64,000 bases of DNA, from positions 694,717 through 758,716 of the forward strand of contig NZ_CM002139.1 in the NCBI RefSeq assembly GCF_000454545.1, written 5' to 3'. The position numbers and the translations under genes were made by a program. The notes beneath the pieces are model-generated. The model made no database searches and was not told where the DNA came from. It saw nothing but the letters and a program-made list of their open reading frames with translations. Each line of letters starts with the position of its first letter. The first letter of the stretch is position 1. This DNA comes from Xanthomonas cassavae CFBP 4642. Its GTDB lineage: Bacteria; Pseudomonadota; Gammaproteobacteria; Xanthomonadales; Xanthomonadaceae. Positions 60,706-64,000 of this stretch are shown here, in pieces.

Positions 60706-61722
60706 TCAACTTGCAAGTGCAACACGTGAGTTGAATTGAGCGATCTCTTCTTCCAGCGCCTGGTTCGGCGTCTTCCAGCCAAGCGTCTGCCGTGGCCGGG
60801 CGTTCATCAGGTCGGCGACGTTGTTGAGATACTCCTGGCTCGCCTTGGACAAGTCCGCGCCTTTTGGCATGAACTGGCGCAGCAGGCCGTTGGTGTTCTC
60901 ATTGCTGCCGCGCTGCCAGGGCGCATGTGGATCGGCGAACCAAAGATCGATGTTGAGCCGCTTCATCAGCTCTGGATAACACGTCATCTCGGTTCCGCGG
61001 TCATAGGTGAGGCTTCCCAGTAGGAAACGCGGCAGCTTCTTCATCTGTCGCGTGAAGCCCTCCAGCGCATCCTGTGCAGTACAGCCATCCATCTTGCACA
61101 GCACCACAAAGCGCGTCTTTCGCTCCACCAGCGTGCCTACGCACGAGCGGTTGAAAGCCCCTTTGATCAGGTCGCCTTCCCAGTGCCCAGGAATCAAGCG
61201 CTGCGCCACCTCTTCAGGCCGATGGACGATACGCAGCTCCTCCGGCACCCACGTGCGCTTGGCAGCGGTTGTACGGCGCAAGCCTCGCGTCGGCTTGTGC
61301 TGACGAAGCGCCTCCACAAGCTCTTTCTTCAAACCACCACGCGGATGCGCGTAGATAGCGGCGTAGATTGTTTCGTGACTCACGCGTTGACTTGGATCAT
61401 CCGGATGCATGGCCTTGAGCTTGGCAGCAATTTGCTGGGGCGACCAACGATACAGAACCAAGTCGTCACGCACCTGCTGAAAGAGCGCACTGCCTTCAAC
61501 AAGCCGGCGCCTTCGAACGCACGCTCTGCGGCGCAGCCGATAGTTGCTGGCTGCGCTGGTTGCCGCATAGACAGGTTCGCCCTGTCGCCTTATCTCGCGC
61601 GACAGGGTGGACGCACTGCGATTGAGTCGCCTTGCAATGGAGTTGATGCTCATTCCGTTACCGAGTTCAATTTGAAGCAAAGCGCGTTCTTCGGAACCCA
61701 GGTGCCTGTACTGTGTGCCCAT
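60706..61722 (-). CDS. IS30-family transposase
   Basis: A 338-residue transposase. N-terminal HTH (MSINSIARRLNRSASTLSRE) and the DDE residues in PGHWEGDLIKG, SLTYDRGTEMTCYP and HAPWQRGSNENTNGLLRQFM. The frame is intact and ends at the very tip of the element: the stop codon is formed by the first three bases of the left inverted repeat. Confidence 0.93.
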   Translation of the reverse strand: MGTQYRHLGSEERALLQIELGNGMSINSIARRLNRSASTLSREIRRQGEPVYAATSAASNYRLRRRACVRRRRLVEGSALFQQVRDDLVLYRWSPQQIAAKLKAMHPDDPSQRVSHETIYAAIYAHPRGGLKKELVEALRQHKPTRGLRRTTAAKRTWVPEELRIVHRPEEVAQRLIPGHWEGDLIKGAFNRSCVGTLVERKTRFVVLCKMDGCTAQDALEGFTRQMKKLPRFLLGSLTYDRGTEMTCYPELMKRLNIDLWFADPHAPWQRGSNENTNGLLRQFMPKGADLSKASQEYLNNVADLMNARPRQTLGWKTPNQALEEEIAQFNSRVALAS

Positions 61723-61766
61723 GCCGCTACCCTACGTCAAGGCGGGGTGTTGCACTTGGAAGTTGA
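60706..61766 (-). mobile_element. IS30-family insertion sequence
   Basis: 1061 bases with 20-base terminal inverted repeats (TCAACTTGCAAGTGCAACAC on the left; the right end differs at one base). The trinucleotide GTC flanks both ends (60703-60705 and 61767-61769), a possible target duplication. It joins two unrelated gene fragments. Confidence 0.9.
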
Positions 61767-62109
61767 GTCTAAGGTCTTGGGAGAAGAGTATGTGAATCGA
61801 GCACTGCAATGGTCGGAAGATTTGGATGCGACTGAGTTTCAGCGTCTCCTTACTGAGTTTTGCTGGGCGGAAGTCTGGTCCAGGGATGTTTTGCCGGACC
61901 GGGAAAAGAGTCTTATTTGCTTAGGCATGCTGATTTCTGGTGGACGGCAGTTCGAACTTACCCAGCACTTCAGGGCAGCGATGAAAAATGGACTCACTAA
62001 GAAGGAGATAATGGAAGTCATCATATTCAGCATGCCTTATGCAGGCGTACCTCTTGCGCTTGAGGCGTTGAAGAGCTGGAGCGCGATGCAAAAAGGAAGC
62101 GATGAATGA
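61767..62109 (+). pseudogene. Carboxymuconolactone decarboxylase-family gene, 5' end lost to IS30
   Basis: The readable part begins KVLGEEYVNRALQWSEDLDA and continues TEFCWAEVWSRDVLPDREKS, LICLGMLISGGRQFELTQHF, IIFSMPYAGVPLALEALKSW. It is a PcaC-like AhpD fold with the pcaC Cys replaced by Ala (YAGVP against YCGVP). About ten N-terminal residues and the start are missing at the IS30 junction. It overlaps the ACP gene by ATGA, so the two were co-transcribed. Confidence 0.7.
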
Positions 62110-62372
62110 AATTTGAATTTGATGCGGTCGATCGAGCAATTCGTGATCTTATTGCAGAAATGACGGAGCTTGAGCGCCCCTTGAAATCTGAAGACCGCTT
62201 GATCGACGATCTCGCGCTTTCATCGATTGATATGGTCGAGATATCTACTGCGCTTCGCAAGAAATTTGGCATTGATATCCCAGTTCAAAAACTTGCGTCA
62301 TGCTTTTCTTTCAATGACCTATTGAACCTCTGCCTAAGCAGCTCGCTTACACTTCAGCAGGCAGCCCACTGA
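62106..62372 (+). CDS. Acyl carrier protein
   Basis: An 88-residue ACP. The phosphopantetheine serine lies in DDLALSSIDMVEIST near residue 40 (usual D-S-L replaced by S-S-I). Helices fit the ACP fold. Starts inside the stop of the CMD gene (ATGA) with AAGGAAG upstream. Low GC and AT-rich codons unlike the flanking chromosome. It is distinct from housekeeping AcpP and probably serves the glycosyltransferase that follows. Confidence 0.82.
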   Translation: MKFEFDAVDRAIRDLIAEMTELERPLKSEDRLIDDLALSSIDMVEISTALRKKFGIDIPVQKLASCFSFNDLLNLCLSSSLTLQQAAH

Positions 62373-62417
62373 AATTATAACAAAATCAAAATAGGCCTAC
62401 CTTTTCAGGAACAACAG

Positions 62418-63928
62418 ATGGTCGAATGGTGGAGTTGTGACGCCAGGCATAGAAGGCGTATATATATACAACTGGTTTTTTCTGCATTCTTTTTGATTTT
62501 CACTTCTTTTTTTCTATTGACCTGCTTAACCACAACTACCTGGCAGGCTGCTATAGCGATTTCCGCCTGCCTTTTTCCTATTTCGTTGAATACCGCCACC
62601 ATTCTATCGCAGCATTTACTTAGGCGCTTCGCTGGTAGCGAAGCGCCAATAGAAAGATCTACTTCAGACAACCATGCCCGCCCCAAATGTACCGTTGCAA
62701 TACCTTGCATCGTTTATGGCCGCGATGAAATTGATGAAGCGATAGCGACGGTTCGACAGAATTTTGTTAGAAATCATGGATTGGCGACTTTTTTTGTATC
62801 GCTTTCGATTTTTTTGACTGCCAGAATGGGCCTTTTCACAGCCTAGATGATGAGCTCTTACTTTATGCAAAAAAGGAATTGTCGCGGCTTGAGCAGGACG
62901 TTCCAGCGGCACGCGGCAAGCTAGTGGCTTTTTTTCGTCACCGATTATGGAGTAGTAGCGAGAACTCTTGGATTGGCTGGGAGCGAAAGCGTGGCAAAAT
63001 CATCGAGTTGTGCAGGCTGATTGCGCGAGGAGAAACCGGGTCTCTTTTCGTTATCTATGGCAAGAGTGCTTACATTAGGAACAGCACCTACCTAATGATC
63101 CTAGATAGTGATTCTTGGCTTGAGTACGGCGGTCTTGATCAGCTGATCGACGCTATGGAGGATCAATCGGCAACGCCCCATATTAAGGGAAAAATTCTTG
63201 AAGCCGGTTACGTAATAGGCTGCCCCCGCGGTCTATGTAGGCCAGGAGAGAACGGCACGACGTTCTCTAAAATTCTTTTTTATAATCGACTAGAACCACA
63301 AGTTCGATCGATCGAGCCAAGCTTCTTCCAAAATATCCTTGGTCATCACATATTCGTGGGAAAGGGTCTGTACAACGTATCAGCTTTTTTGGAGCTCGTA
63401 GACAGACGCCTGCCTTCAGGACGCGTGCTAAGCCATGACCACTTGGAGGGCATGCTCGCGATACCTGCCTACATATCTGATGTCTACTTCTATCAGTCAT
63501 ATCCTCAGCAGTACTCAAGCTGGCGCGCACGCCAACATAGGTGGATCCGTGGTGACGTGCAGACGATTCCCTGGATCATCCTTCCCAGTGTTAGCGGAGA
63601 GCGCCAGTCGCGAATTTCTCTTAATTTTTTAGACCGCTTAAAGTTAGCAACTAATATTGCCAATCATCTTACGCAAGTTGGGCAATTTTTGATTCTCGTT
63701 ATCATTGCGATCGGAGGAGTAAAGTTTTCTATCGCTTTCACTTTAGCAACACTCGCTCTCGGCGCTCCTGCACTGTGGATCGGCATCGGATTCAGAGTCT
63801 TTGAGAAGTTACTGTATCACCGCTCACTCAAACGGCAAGAACAGATTACTATTCGATCTATATTTTCAAGTACATCAGGGGATTTTAAAATATTTTTACT
63901 TAATCTTGCCGACGTCCCCCCATCCTGA
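62418..63928 (+). pseudogene. GT84-type membrane glycosyltransferase (cyclic glucan synthase-like), frameshifted
   Basis: ATG at 62418. Two N-terminal membrane segments (IQLVFSAFFLIFTSFFLLTC, AIAISACLFPISLNTATIL), then CTVAIPCIVYGRDEIDEAIA. Near 62806-62816 one base is missing; the other frame gives DFFDCQNGPFHSLDDELLLY, WIGWERKRGKIIELCRLIAR, LMILDSDSWL (DxD), GKGLYNVSAFLELV, VLSHDHLEGMLAIPAYISDV and RQHRWIRGDVQ. These are the signature blocks of the GT84 domain of NdvB-type cyclic beta-1,2-glucan synthases. Two or three membrane helices follow. It ends abruptly beside a probable IS3 end, so the C-terminus is also lost. Confidence 0.7.
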
Positions 63929-63941
63929 GTAGCAGTCGGGT

Positions 63942-64000
63942 TTAGAGTCCGGGGTTGATGATATCGCTGTTGGCCAGGTGCTGGGCATAGGCCGTCGGCG
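63942..64000 (-). CDS. Possible IS3-family transposase, C-terminal end
   Basis: On the minus strand a frame enters from beyond the window and ends TAYAQHLANSDIINPGL with TAA at 63944-63942. Together with a C-rich putative terminal repeat near 63912-63925 this suggests the end of an IS3-type element. Only 19 codons are visible, so the call is tentative. Confidence 0.4.
   Translation of the reverse strand, partial: PTAYAQHLANSDIINPGL

Larger units (their letters stand above)
58852..64000. mobile_element. tRNA-Arg genomic island (left part, continues past the window)
   Basis: Begins at the tRNA 3' end. It holds a P4-type integrase, a methyltransferase fragment, an IS30 element, a CMD-ACP-glycosyltransferase segment of visibly lower GC content, and the edge of an IS3-type element. 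The right attachment repeat is not in the window. Confidence 0.75.

Noticed and set aside
61183-62109. 308-residue frame from inside the IS30 to the CMD stop
   Set aside because: The first two thirds are antisense to the transposase; only the part after 61767 is CMD-like.

Overview
The window is high-GC chromosomal DNA from a plant-associated gammaproteobacterium, almost certainly Xanthomonas. The reasons are an integron remnant next to ilvD (the known chromosomal integron site in this genus), a pca/pob/van aromatic catabolism block, the bioB-bioF-bioH-bioC arrangement, and the repeat and IS types. Coordinates and protein readings come from direct inspection; no database search was possible, so family names rest on recognised motifs.

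Layout. 1-1.4 kb: end of a MesX (DUF1852) gene and mesD, a folate-independent methionine synthase pair. 1.4-3.1 kb: phosphate-type porin behind a candidate PhoB promoter. 3.7-5.2 kb: divergent QorB-like reductase and HxlR regulator. 5.5-7.4 kb: small membrane protein, TetR regulator and nitroreductase. 7.4-8.8 kb: decayed integron with a truncated integrase, an attI-like core, a collapsed attC and an immunity-type (Imm35/YrhB) cassette killed by one nonsense codon. 8.9-16.2 kb: ilvD, YkgJ-type protein, DUF2167 protein, gamma carbonic anhydrase, aromatic-acid MFS transporter, HD-GYP protein. 16.4-20.3 kb: a MarR-controlled aryl-alcohol/aryl-aldehyde oxidation operon in which all three structural genes carry single-base frameshifts. 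20.4-22.6 kb: pobR/pobA. 23.4-28.6 kb: glpR, glpD, glpF, glpK. 28.8-31.7 kb: vanB, vanR, vanA. 32-40.3 kb: pcaIJFHGBDC and an IclR regulator. 40.5-46.6 kb: RIO kinase, several gene remnants, DUF2490 protein, mnmG, a possible sRNA and a lipoprotein. 46.7-50 kb: PLP dehydratase, YdcF-like protein, a SnoaL-like protein, a REP hairpin and lpxO. 50.2-56.7 kb: biotin genes. 56.8-58.5 kb: comF and ubiA. 58.8 kb to the end: tRNA-Arg(CCG) followed by an integrase and an AT-rich, IS-battered genomic island.

How the genes work together. Vanillate (vanAB) and 4-hydroxybenzoate (pobA) both feed protocatechuate, which pcaHGBDC, pcaIJ and pcaF convert to succinyl-CoA and acetyl-CoA. The upstream oxidation step for monolignol-type alcohols and aldehydes looks genetically dead here. 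GlpR, GlpD, GlpF and GlpK form a complete glycerol/glycerol-3-phosphate system with a clear GlpR operator before glpD.

The most unusual content is the island segment at 61.8-63.9 kb. A carboxymuconolactone-decarboxylase-like gene, an acyl carrier protein and a stand-alone GT84-type (cyclic glucan synthase-like) membrane glycosyltransferase lie in tandem. The segment is cut on the left by an IS30 element and probably on the right by an IS3-family element, and the glycosyltransferase is frameshifted. This may be the wreck of a little-described glycan synthesis operon. Many inactivations in this window are single-base indels, so sequencing error must be excluded before they are read as biology.
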